Shown here piece after piece: positions 1-6,729 of a DNA stretch of 57,780 bases (positions are counted from its first letter, which is position 1; each line of letters starts with the position of its first letter). The position numbers were made by a program, and so were the translations under genes. The notes under the pieces were generated by a model. That model ran no database searches, was not told the origin of the DNA, and saw only the letters and a list, made by a program, of their open reading frames with translations. This DNA is from a virus: positions 1-57,780 of the IMG/VR virus record IMGVR_UViG_3300032308_000478, one strand, 5' to 3'.

Positions 1-123
1 CAATGAACTTTTCTTATTCATTAGTCTGGTGGCGTGCATCTTGACGCCATGAAGAATAGTTGTGTGATCCCATCCGCCTGTGTTCTGTGCGATCCATGGA
101 TAGCTCATCCCATGAGCCCTCAA
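1..123. repeat. Terminal redundancy, left copy (123 bp)
   Basis: Bases 1-123 are identical to bases 57658-57780. This shows that the sequence closes into a circle (unit length 57,657) or carries a short exact terminal repeat. Because a reading frame passes through the repeat without a break, the simplest reading is an assembly overlap of a circular or circularly permuted genome, not a functional end. Sequence alone cannot exclude a packaged direct terminal repeat. Confidence 0.95.
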
Positions 124-258
124 CATATACCACACATACTGTCGAGGAAGTGTGTATTGCTTCTGCCTTGATCTATTGGTTAGCATGTCTGCGTTGAAGT
201 AAGGGAAGAAAAGTCTGGCCCTATCAAGTATGCGTTTCAAGATAGGGCCAGACGACAT
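1..258 (-). CDS. DnaA domain IV-like DNA-binding protein, N-terminal part (gene crosses the circle junction)
   Basis: The ATG at 258-256 overlaps the stop of the upstream gene (TAATG). Translation runs to base 1 and continues in frame from 57657 to a stop at 57382, giving a whole protein of about 177 residues. This part holds the recognisable domain: a basic stretch followed by YTLPRQYVWYMLR and then GGWDHTTILHGV. The second motif is the DnaA domain IV signature (usually DHTTVLHA) that binds DnaA boxes. The AAA+ ATPase domain of true DnaA is absent. Stand-alone DnaA-IV-like proteins occur in several phages. A role in origin recognition or in blocking host DnaA is inferred. It ends the MoxR/VWA gene run and precedes the replication genes across the junction. 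Confidence 0.85.
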   Translation of the reverse strand, partial: MSSGPILKRILDRARLFFPYFNADMLTNRSRQKQYTLPRQYVWYMLRAHGMSYPWIAQNTGGWDHTTILHGVKMHATRLMNKKSSL

Positions 259-455
259 TAGTTATTTCCGTGGTGCTTATGCCATGCTTCTGCAATTAAT
301 CGGGACGAAGATCCACTGCGCAACCATGCATCGCATGCTGCGGTTTTCTCTGACGTCCTGATGCCTCTGAATATACAGGGTCCTTTCCACACCCTGTCAA
401 TGCCTTTCTTGTCGGCGCTGAAGAAAGTACACTCACCGCACCGTCTGTCGTTCAT
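258..455 (-). CDS. Small cysteine-containing protein (65 aa)
   Basis: Not recognised. It is a 65-residue protein with a CxxC pair near the N-terminus (CGEC) and further cysteines (PCIF, AACDAW), suggesting a small zinc-binding fold. Its ATG overlaps the stop of the upstream gene (ATGA) and its stop overlaps the ATG of the DnaA-like gene (TAATG). It is therefore translationally coupled on both sides, which supports it as a real gene. Confidence 0.65.
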   Translation of the reverse strand: MNDRRCGECTFFSADKKGIDRVWKGPCIFRGIRTSEKTAACDAWLRSGSSSRLIAEAWHKHHGNN

Positions 456-1159
456 ACCCGTGTGCCTGCTGCAGTCATGACAAGCTGAGCAAATGCGTCT
501 GTATCTAGGTTACTTACAACAGGCATAGTATCCCCAGTCGCTTTCGGCTCAGAAGGTGTACGCTTCTTACGCTCCACCACCTCGGCCAGCTTCGCTTTGT
601 ATTCGGGAGGGACAAACGCAGTCATCGAAGGCATGGCAATCAGCGCCTTGTTAAGCGATGGCTGTCCCTCCATGAATGTCCGAAGCGTCCGCTGCATGGT
701 GGTTGTTTCTGTTTTATACTTCTGTATTGCAAGTCCATAGGCCAGCACATTATCGTAGTCGTCATTGATGGCATCGTCCGTACACACTGCCCCAGCTATA
801 AATTGTATTGTATTCTGGCTCACGTTGAACGGACCGATCTTCTCTGGCTTCCACGATGAGTAAGCCATGGGATAGAGCTTCTTGTTGAAGCCGCTCTCCA
901 TGTCGGAGTCATACAGAACAGTGCTGTGTCCTGCGCTCTGTATCTGGAAGTTAATCGTCTTGAGCGGTTCAGGACGCAGTCTTGATGGCAAGTTCTCGAT
1001 TAGTTTAATGATGTCCTTAGGCATCACGTAGTCATAGATGCAGCGCATCGACAAGGCAGGACGCGCGTTGATCAGGCTGTCCTCCTCAGGTCTGCGGATA
1101 GTCCCAAGGCGGAAGATCATGCCCTTGATGAGGTCGTCGGTAATGCGAACGGTAGCCAT
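452..1159 (-). CDS. Hypothetical protein (235 aa) of the MoxR/VWA module
   Basis: The frame is open to 1270, but the ATG at 1159 is preceded by AAGGGGAC at a suitable distance, so the start is placed there and the protein begins MATVRITDDL. No known domain is recognised. It is soluble, with a mixed alpha/beta-looking N-terminal half and a charged, low-complexity C-terminal third (KAKLAEVVERKKR). It lies directly downstream of the metallopeptidase/VWA gene and overlaps the next small gene by four bases. It probably acts with the module, but that is inference from position only. Confidence 0.75.
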   Translation of the reverse strand: MATVRITDDLIKGMIFRLGTIRRPEEDSLINARPALSMRCIYDYVMPKDIIKLIENLPSRLRPEPLKTINFQIQSAGHSTVLYDSDMESGFNKKLYPMAYSSWKPEKIGPFNVSQNTIQFIAGAVCTDDAINDDYDNVLAYGLAIQKYKTETTTMQRTLRTFMEGQPSLNKALIAMPSMTAFVPPEYKAKLAEVVERKKRTPSEPKATGDTMPVVSNLDTDAFAQLVMTAAGTRV

Positions 1160-1173
1160 GTGTAGTCCCCTTA

Positions 1174-2319
1174 TTACTTGATGTGGATGGTCCGGCCCCA
1201 AGGGGCCTGTTGTGTAGTCGTCGAAGCCCACAGCACAGGATATGCTGGCTGTACGCCGTAGTCGTGGCACTCAAGGTCAGTCAGGACAACGCAGCAGACA
1301 GGGTCGAGACCCATGTCATCGATGCGCTTGAAGATCGGCGAGAACGCCGTGCCTCCCGTCTCGTTGATGCTGATGGAGATATCATCAGCGTTATCGTAAG
1401 TGTCCACCCGGAAGACAGTCGTGTGGAAGTATGCAAGATGTATAAGCTTAGGCTGTACGTCACGGCACAACTCAGTCACGTGTGCCATGAACATGTTAAG
1501 TGTCTCAGGGTTGATGGATCCTGAACAGTCAACAGCGATGACAATCTCACCCACAATCTGAGAGTAGGTAGATGGCCTGTACATACCAGCTGCAGCCATA
1601 CGCCGGGAAGGGCGCGACCATGTACGCTGGTCACCCGTTGTAGTCCGTGTCATCCAGTCAGTCATAAGTGTACGCCAGTCAGGCGGTGTCACCACTGCCT
1701 GCTCGACAAGGCGCTGCATTGTGTCAGACATCTTGCCTGCTTGCTTAGCCGCATTGAGAGCCTGTGTCAGCAACGGCTTCCACTTACTCTCCATCGCGCC
1801 GTCAGTCACATCATCAGCTGGCTCCATCGAGTCCATCTGCTCATGCCCACCGCCACCGCAACTGCCATCGTCTGGCGGTAACAGGTCGTAGATCTGCTCG
1901 ACTACGCCACCGCCCTTACGAAACAAGTCAGGGTCAATGACGCCACCGTCAGGCATACGTCCGATCTTGTCCTTGGTCAGGTAGTCGTTGACCACGATGT
2001 CACATGCAATGTTCCACCGCTCAGGCTCACGTCCCTGCAGCCTGCCGATATGGTCAAGCATAGGGTGCATGCACTCATGGGCTACTAGGAACAGCATCTC
2101 GTCCTTAGTGAGGGACGCGACGAACTCAGGGTGATACCGCACAATGAGACCGTTGACACACGCAGTAGGTGGGTCAATCCGGTCATCGAGTACGTGGTCC
2201 ATGCCAAAAGAAAGCACCCCAAAGAAGGGGTGCTCCAGTGTAAGTATACTACGTGTCCGACTGATAAGCTGATCGAAGTCAGCCTGTGTTATGCGCTTGG
2301 TCTTGGTCTGGCCTCTCAT
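1174..2319 (-). CDS. VWA-like metallopeptidase protein (DUF2201-type)
   Basis: About 381 residues. The N-terminal half carries a zincin-type motif, AHECMH (H82, E83 and H86 counting from the first of two adjacent ATGs), typical of the putative metallopeptidase domain found N-terminal to VWA-like domains. The C-terminal half contains a MIDAS-like metal site, VDCSGS (D265, S267, S269), marking a von Willebrand A-type fold. Such proteins pair with MoxR-type AAA+ ATPases, here encoded upstream at 3433-4530, and probably remodel or insert metal into target proteins. GGAGG favours the second ATG (2319), giving a TGATG overlap with the upstream stop. The phage substrate is unknown. Confidence 0.88.
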   Translation of the reverse strand: MRGQTKTKRITQADFDQLISRTRSILTLEHPFFGVLSFGMDHVLDDRIDPPTACVNGLIVRYHPEFVASLTKDEMLFLVAHECMHPMLDHIGRLQGREPERWNIACDIVVNDYLTKDKIGRMPDGGVIDPDLFRKGGGVVEQIYDLLPPDDGSCGGGGHEQMDSMEPADDVTDGAMESKWKPLLTQALNAAKQAGKMSDTMQRLVEQAVVTPPDWRTLMTDWMTRTTTGDQRTWSRPSRRMAAAGMYRPSTYSQIVGEIVIAVDCSGSINPETLNMFMAHVTELCRDVQPKLIHLAYFHTTVFRVDTYDNADDISISINETGGTAFSPIFKRIDDMGLDPVCCVVLTDLECHDYGVQPAYPVLWASTTTQQAPWGRTIHIK

Positions 2320-3206
2320 CATACGCCTCCCATGAATGTAGCCATTGCGTCCAGTATGTTGTTAGCTTCCGCCTTCGTCCTGCCCCGGAAGTCAGGGTCG
2401 GCCTTGAGCGCCTCAGTCTCCAGTGTGCCAAGACTGTCAGCCACACGTTGTGTCATGGCCTCAAGGTCCGGGTCCCCTGTAATGTTAAGTCTAGGTAGCA
2501 GCTCACACAGCTCACGAATGTTATCGATAGTGCTCTCGTGAAGCCGTGCCTTAGTCTTGCCGTCCTGCTCGGCGCTGTCATCCAGTGCCTGCAACTTGTC
2601 GGCCATATGCTTGACCTTGTCATACAGCCTCTGCCACACCTCCCTCATGGCCTGCTGCATACTGGCCTCAGTACGTGAGACAACGTCAGCCTTGATCTGG
2701 GCTAGCTCATCGTCGCCAAGCTGCACCCTGAAGTCATCAGTCGGGATAGGTGACATCTCCACACTGCAAGCGAACTTACTGCGCAGTGCACCGACATCAG
2801 GGTAGTCCTCCTCCTTGTAGAGACCGTTAGGCAGGAACAGCTTGGCCTCCTCCCTGAGGCGAGGATAAGCCTGCAGGAACCGCTCAACCATGGCATCACG
2901 TTCTGCCATCAGTTTACGGAACTCAGTGGTGAACTTGAGATAGTTCCCCACCGGAAGCAGTCTCGTGCCATCGACTGTGCCCCATGCCATGGTGTTCTGG
3001 TAGACCATCTGGCGAAGGGTAGATGTCATGGCGTGGACATCTTCTAGGTAACCTGTAGCAGGCAGCAGTGCCTTGGTATAACGTCCGACACTGGCATCAG
3101 CGTGATGCTGACTGGCCACCTGCTTGGTCACCTGCTTATCGTGCTTACGTCCTGCCCACTGGCTGATCTTGAGCGTCAGCAGCAAGGCTCTGTCATTGAG
3201 TTTCAT
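2319..3206 (-). CDS. DUF3150-like protein (295 aa)
   Basis: A helical, charged protein that resembles the DUF3150 family, which often sits between MoxR ATPase and VWA genes in phages and mobile elements. Family assignment is by recall of sequence character and gene order. The frame can begin at a GTG at 3218, but GGAG lies inside that extension and is six bases before the ATG at 3206, so the ATG start is preferred (MKLNDRALLL). Likely a partner or adaptor of the ATPase/VWA pair. No catalytic residues are evident. Confidence 0.72.
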   Translation of the reverse strand: MKLNDRALLLTLKISQWAGRKHDKQVTKQVASQHHADASVGRYTKALLPATGYLEDVHAMTSTLRQMVYQNTMAWGTVDGTRLLPVGNYLKFTTEFRKLMAERDAMVERFLQAYPRLREEAKLFLPNGLYKEEDYPDVGALRSKFACSVEMSPIPTDDFRVQLGDDELAQIKADVVSRTEASMQQAMREVWQRLYDKVKHMADKLQALDDSAEQDGKTKARLHESTIDNIRELCELLPRLNITGDPDLEAMTQRVADSLGTLETEALKADPDFRGRTKAEANNILDAMATFMGGV

Positions 3207-3234
3207 CGTATTCTCCACTCTTGTGTGTGTTAAG

Positions 3235-3423
3235 TTAGTTTATAGTACCGCAGTCCGGACAGTCAGGGTCGCCGCAGCTGCCCTGTAGCAGTGAGTCAAT
3301 TGAATCACTGGCGTGAGTATCTGTACCGCATTCAGGGCATACATCGTCACAGGCACAGCACCATTCATCACGCCAGCTTTCACCACATACTGTGCAGTGA
3401 TAAGTAACTACCAGCCAAGTCAT
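3235..3423 (-). CDS. Zinc-ribbon-like small protein (62 aa)
   Basis: Very rich in cysteine for its length. CTVC, CCAC with CPEC, and a C-terminal CGDPDCPDCG cluster give several CxxC knuckles able to hold one or two zinc ions. It sits between the MoxR ATPase and the DUF3150-like gene with short gaps, so it belongs to the same transcript. Zinc binding is inferred from the cysteine pattern. It could be a nucleic-acid or protein-interaction module. Confidence 0.72.
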   Translation of the reverse strand: MTWLVVTYHCTVCGESWRDEWCCACDDVCPECGTDTHASDSIDSLLQGSCGDPDCPDCGTIN

Positions 3424-3432
3424 GAGCGCCCC

Positions 3433-4530
3433 CTAGAACATCATGGACTGGTTACGCATGAAGAACTCAGGCAGTCCCGGAAAGGATGCCGCCTTGAGGT
3501 CCTTACGCTTGAGCATGCTGGATACAGTGATGACACCGAACTCAGCACGTCCGACACTGGCGAACCGGTTGACATACCGCAGTATCTGACCGGCCTTGAA
3601 CTGTGCATCCTGCAGTGTATCCGCCCTGACAACGATCGAACTCAGAGCGCCAGAGAGCGCATAGAGGGTCGCTGTGTCAGTCGGAATGTCTGCAGTGTCA
3701 GGCTTGAGGATAATATCTGCAGGGTTAGTCAGGCTCCTAGCAATACGCAGGAAGCCCACGAACTCAGCAGCAGCGCCTTCACCCACAGCACCACAGAACA
3801 ACTCATGCTCAGCCTCGGCAGGCACAACACCGATAAGCGGTGCGACACCTTCAGCCCATGAACGCGGGGTAGGTGAAGCTGGCTTGTCAGCATCGAAGGC
3901 ATGGAGCAACTCAGGCCTGTAACGCAGGAAACTCACCACATAAGGATGAATGTCCGACGCCTCGGCATAAGCGATCCAGTCCTTGAGGCTGGTCTCGAAC
4001 GCCACCACTGACTCACGGTTACGCAAGTGACTGAGCACCCTGCCAGCGCCAGCCTTGTCCTGCTGACGGTTACCCGTCGAGACAACCTGCCAGCCCGGCT
4101 TGAGCATGACACCGTGAAGCGTCCTTGCTTGGATGATATTGGCCAGAACCTTCTGAATGTCGGCGCTGGCTTGGTTACGGTCGTCGAAGCACAGTATGCC
4201 CTGCTCAGGGATATCGGTCCTGTGTATGGCAGGGAACCACTCGAACAGGCGGTAAGCGATAGTCTCGCCACCGGTCAGCATGTCAGGTATGCCGAAGTCA
4301 TCGACAGTCTTGGTAGGCAGGTGCACCTCGCTGTAACCAATGGCGTTAGTCTGCCCTGTGTATACAACAATGGATCCTACCATGTGCTCGACAGGGTCTA
4401 ACCCTGCCATAGTACGGGCAGTCTGTCTCACGACAGAAGTCTTACCCCCACCGGGAGCGCCTTCGATGCACAGTGACCGCTTGATCTTGTGCAAGGCAAT
4501 AAGGGTCGTTGCCAGCAATGAAGCTTGCAT
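3433..4530 (-). CDS. MoxR-family AAA+ ATPase
   Basis: 365 residues. Walker A is GAPGGGKTS (about residues 24-32). Walker B is ILCFDDRNQ (about 112-120), where MoxR proteins usually have FDEINR, so the second acidic residue is Asp and the Arg position is Gln. MoxR ATPases act as chaperones with VWA-domain partners, for example CbbQ/CbbO, NorQ/NorD and CobS/CobT, and the partner is encoded three genes downstream. The start is well supported: AAGGAG lies just before the ATG at 4530. The gene is downstream of the hammerhead ribozyme on the same strand. Confidence 0.9.
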   Translation of the reverse strand: MQASLLATTLIALHKIKRSLCIEGAPGGGKTSVVRQTARTMAGLDPVEHMVGSIVVYTGQTNAIGYSEVHLPTKTVDDFGIPDMLTGGETIAYRLFEWFPAIHRTDIPEQGILCFDDRNQASADIQKVLANIIQARTLHGVMLKPGWQVVSTGNRQQDKAGAGRVLSHLRNRESVVAFETSLKDWIAYAEASDIHPYVVSFLRYRPELLHAFDADKPASPTPRSWAEGVAPLIGVVPAEAEHELFCGAVGEGAAAEFVGFLRIARSLTNPADIILKPDTADIPTDTATLYALSGALSSIVVRADTLQDAQFKAGQILRYVNRFASVGRAEFGVITVSSMLKRKDLKAASFPGLPEFFMRNQSMMF

Positions 4531-4600
4531 AGGTATCTCCTTCAGTTTTCCAGAGTTTGATGTGTGTAGTTAGTTAGGCCGTAGTCCCGGGTACACGCTG

Positions 4601-4822
4601 CTATGCAGTTGTACCTGTCCGATACCGCTTGTGGTCCGGGCCGATACTTACCACGAGGGTCTCTCCTGCACTCAGTGCGTTGAGAGTATCACGCTTACGC
4701 TTGGCCTTCTCCTTGGTGGAGAAGTAGAGCGCCGTGGGTGTGTCGCTCTGTGTGGTGTTGATCCTGTACAGCCTGCCAGAAGCGTAGCGAAGCATGTACA
4801 GACGTTTCTCGTTCTCTTTCAT
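4601..4822 (-). CDS. Hypothetical basic protein (73 aa), first gene after the ribozyme
   Basis: Not recognised. It is a 73-residue, lysine- and arginine-rich protein (STKEKAKRKRDTLNAL) with a short beta-rich N-terminal half. GGAG lies at good spacing before the ATG at 4822. It is the first coding sequence after the hammerhead cleavage site, so the 3' cleavage product would begin at 4879 and carry this gene with the MoxR/VWA module. Confidence 0.7.
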   Translation of the reverse strand: MKENEKRLYMLRYASGRLYRINTTQSDTPTALYFSTKEKAKRKRDTLNALSAGETLVVSIGPDHKRYRTGTTA

Positions 4823-4845
4823 GATATACTCCAGAGGTGTTATAC

Positions 4846-4912
4846 ACTGATGGACTCATCAGATGGCGCATAACGCCATGAGCGTCTCACGACGCTTTCG
4901 TCCTGTGTCAGT
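4846..4912 (-). ncRNA. Type II hammerhead ribozyme
   Basis: Read on the minus strand, this 67-base segment folds into a complete circularly permuted (type II) hammerhead. In order it has: an outer helix ACTGA (4912-4908) pairing with TCAGT (4850-4846); stem II GGAC (4903-4900) pairing with GTCC (4855-4852); core GAA (4899-4897); stem III closed by the A15.1-U16.1 pair, with GCGTC / GACGC around a GTGA tetraloop (4895-4882); C17 at 4880; stem I ATGGCG / CGCCAT with a five-base loop (4879-4863); and core CTGATGA (4862-4856). All invariant hammerhead core bases are present and stem II closes with the usual G10.1-C11.1 pair. Cleavage is predicted between 4880 and 4879. It lies between the 34-residue gene and the gene starting at 4822. 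Confidence 0.93.
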
Positions 4913-5016
4913 TATGGCTTATCCCATACCGCAATCACCACCGTCACGAAGACGATGATGAACACTGCCGCAATGGACAGCCAGAAGGATTCGTGCTCTT
5001 CACTTTCCATGGTCAT
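4912..5016 (-). CDS. Small single-pass membrane protein (34 aa)
   Basis: A 34-residue frame: a short acidic N-terminus (MTMESEEHES), then one strongly hydrophobic helix of about 20 residues, ending WDKP. Its ATG overlaps the stop of the upstream gene (ATGA), and a second ATG at 5010 lies eight bases after GGAG and could be the true start. The stop codon directly abuts the hammerhead ribozyme. A tiny membrane peptide of an early phage operon; function unknown. Confidence 0.65.
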   Translation of the reverse strand: MTMESEEHESFWLSIAAVFIIVFVTVVIAVWDKP

Positions 5017-5210
5017 GACTCCCCTACGCAGTAAACGACTTCCTCAGGTGTCATCGTTGAAACCAGCTTATCCAGTTGCTCTTCAGCTTGGTCAATGAGC
5101 ATCCGATACAGGTCCACAAGAGGTTCACTGTCTTCAAGGCTGTATACCTCCCATAAGCAGTCGATCTTATCGTGCAGTTTCTTGTACTTCTCTATGCTAT
5201 CCATGTTCAT
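5013..5210 (-). CDS. Hypothetical helical protein (65 aa)
   Basis: The frame is open to 5234, but the ATG at 5210 overlaps the upstream stop (ATGA) and follows AAGGAAAGG, so the start is placed there (MNMDSIEKYK). It is acidic and helical. Its C-terminal half (MLIDQAEEQLDKLVSTMTPEEVVY) resembles the same region of the neighbouring gene at 5207-5428, suggesting tandem duplication. Function unknown. Confidence 0.62.
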   Translation of the reverse strand: MNMDSIEKYKKLHDKIDCLWEVYSLEDSEPLVDLYRMLIDQAEEQLDKLVSTMTPEEVVYCVGES

Positions 5211-5428
5211 AGGCCTTTCCTTTCTTCGTCCCACAGTTCACACAGGATCTCACTGTATTCGACTTCTTCCTGCGTAAAGCTTTCGATCAGGTCCCAGTTA
5301 GTGTCCATCATGTAGTTGAAATGGTCGAGAACCATGACGTTCTTGGTCCTGTTATAGATACCAATAAGCTTCTCTGCCCTCTCGAAGTTGGCGATGAAGG
5401 TGGTGATCTTGCTGTAATCAATGCTCAT
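5207..5428 (-). CDS. Hypothetical helical protein (73 aa), likely paralogue of its neighbour
   Basis: A 73-residue acidic helical protein starting MSIDYSKITT, with AGGGAGGA just upstream of the ATG. The segment YMMDTNWDLIESFTQEEVEY lines up with the matching segment of the next gene downstream, so the two look like diverged copies. It is coupled to that gene by an ATGA overlap. No domain recognised. Confidence 0.65.
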   Translation of the reverse strand: MSIDYSKITTFIANFERAEKLIGIYNRTKNVMVLDHFNYMMDTNWDLIESFTQEEVEYSEILCELWDEERKGL

Positions 5429-5440
5429 AGTCTGTCCTCC

Positions 5441-5710
5441 CTAAATGGCCTGATAGAACTTACGGCCATAGGAACGTGGTTTCCTGCGGCCTTGCCGTAC
5501 GCTCTGCTCAACTTGCTGGTTATAGATACGAAGGCTGTACTCCAGCTGCTTGGCTAGGGTAACAGCGGCCTCAAGGGTGTATACATATTCAGGGGGAGCA
5601 AGCGATATACAGCCATCAGGTGGTATATACTCGACGTTATAGCCGCCATCAGCGACAGGTGTAATCGACACATTGGCCGAATACTTTACAGCAAATGCTA
5701 AGTTAGACAT
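5441..5710 (-). CDS. Hypothetical protein (89 aa), first gene left of the AT-rich region
   Basis: The ATG at 5710 has a near-ideal AGGAGG five bases upstream, so the longer frame to 5737 is not used. The protein begins MSNLAFAVKY and has a beta-rich N-terminal part and a basic C-terminus (RQGRRKPRSYGRKF) suited to nucleic-acid contact. It is the first gene transcribed leftwards from the presumed origin region. No family recognised. Confidence 0.68.
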   Translation of the reverse strand: MSNLAFAVKYSANVSITPVADGGYNVEYIPPDGCISLAPPEYVYTLEAAVTLAKQLEYSLRIYNQQVEQSVRQGRRKPRSYGRKFYQAI

Positions 5711-5749
5711 AGGTTCCTCCTGCTTTACAGCATTCATTGGTACTTAAAT

Positions 5750-5812
5750 CGGGACGCAATTCGCCCCGACCCCAAGAGACTGCCACGGATCGGAGCCGCT
5801 GTCCATGTGGCA
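5750..5812 (-). promoter_or_regulatory. Structured leader upstream of the gene at 5710
   Basis: Two inverted repeats lie in the leader of the minus-strand gene at 5710. One is an imperfect hairpin at 5750-5768 (arms of seven bases with one wobble pair). The other has arms TGCCAC (5781-5786) and GTGGCA (5807-5812). No strong T-run follows either one, so an mRNA stability or attenuation role is more likely than plain termination. Function is inferred. Confidence 0.35.
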
Positions 5813-6420
5813 GATTGTCGCACCCCCGGCGAGACTTAACATTATTCACTGCATAAAACGCAGTTTATGTAATGACTTACATAAAACACGACGAAATATA
5901 GAGACAAAGGGTGAACATACGATATTAAATCGGATAACTTTACACATAATCCACGGGATGAGGCAGAAAAAGGGGCGCGAGGTAACTTAAATGTATCGGA
6001 GAACTGACGTAGAATCAATGGGTTAGCGCCAACAATCTAAATAAGGTAAGTTTTTCGAGGTAATGTGGGGGTAAACGGGTAGGGGGGTATAGTCCCTGCT
6101 GAGTGTAGGGTTATTCCGCAAACTGTAGTGAACCTGACTAAAAAAACGTACCTTTTTTACCTTATTTATATTAAAGTTATAACTTAACTATATATATAAC
6201 CCTTATTTTCCTGCATATCCCGTGGTTTTCCCGCTTTACACGCGTAAAGTTAGCGAGGCAAATTAAAGTTATTTGAAATAGGATTTTGATAGATTAAAGT
6301 TAGTCGAGATAGATTAAAGTTACCACCCTATACTTTACATTAGTAATGTTAAGTTATATCATTAAGTTAACGCGCGCGATTTATGCGAGCTATAACCCCC
6401 CGACGTATGGTCCTACTATA
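5813..6420. other. AT-rich repeat region, candidate replication origin / early control region
   Basis: About 600 bases with no credible gene. Six copies of the octamer TAAAGTTA are present, five on the plus strand (6172, 6245, 6264, 6295, 6315) and one inverted (5935-5942). The last two are spaced 20 bases apart within the repeat AGATTAAAGTTA. Perfect palindromes occur at 5864-5885 (TTTATGTAA, four-base spacer, TTACATAAA), 5849-5864 (ACTGC / GCAGT) and 6337-6349 (ACATTAGTAATGT). A, T and poly-T tracts surround 6140-6200. Iteron-like repeats in AT-rich DNA, in a genome encoding a DnaA domain IV-like protein, fit an origin. Leftward early promoters must also lie here or just upstream. Confidence 0.5.
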
Positions 6421-6464
6421 CAAAAACAAAAGGCAAAAAGAAAAGGCCCGGATTTCTCCGAGCC
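6421..6464 (-). terminator. Intrinsic terminator after the gene at 6476-6667
   Basis: Read on the minus strand, an eight-base stem (arms 6464-6457 and 6452-6445, one mismatch) with a four-base loop is followed by TTTTCTTTTTG. It lies directly after the stop codon of the minus-strand gene and separates it from the repeat region. Confidence 0.75.
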
Positions 6465-6475
6465 TCTCCAGTCTA

Positions 6476-6667
6476 TTAGTTTTTCCACCAAGCGATCATC
6501 AGCGCCGTGTCAGTCTTTGGTTCCTGTCGGACTACTCGCCAGACCGTTGGGTCGGGCATCTGAGCGAGGACCGCTAGCGCGTGGGCCTCTGTGGTGAAGT
6601 ACTCTGCGGTTCGCCATGCCTCTGGCTTGCCAGCGTCGGCGATGTTCGTCTGTAGTACGTAGGTCAT
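6476..6667 (-). CDS. Hypothetical early protein (63 aa)
   Basis: The ATG at 6667 follows AAGGGA at good spacing, while the longer frame to 6736 runs back through a hairpin. The protein begins MTYVLQTNIA and ends WWKN. Its plan (short beta strand, charged helix, then WRVVRQEPKT) resembles the 71-residue protein at 7350-7565 (RWWRVEERTK), so the two may be diverged duplicates. It is followed by a terminator. Function unknown; it may be an early host-takeover protein. Confidence 0.65.
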   Translation of the reverse strand: MTYVLQTNIADAGKPEAWRTAEYFTTEAHALAVLAQMPDPTVWRVVRQEPKTDTALMIAWWKN

Positions 6668-6693
6668 ATGTGTTCCCTTTTGTTGAGAGGAGT

Positions 6694-6717
6694 GGGCTCC
6701 CGGGAAACCGGGAGCCC
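6694..6717 (-). promoter_or_regulatory. Perfect 10-bp hairpin between two minus-strand genes
   Basis: Arms GGGCTCCCGG (6694-6703) and CCGGGAGCCC (6708-6717) pair perfectly around a four-base loop. There is no T-run downstream on either strand. It lies between the stop of the gene at 6730-7008 and the Shine-Dalgarno of the gene at 6667. This looks like an RNA stability or processing element or a weak terminator, not a full intrinsic terminator. Confidence 0.55.
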
Positions 6718-6729
6718 GTAGTCCTAGAC

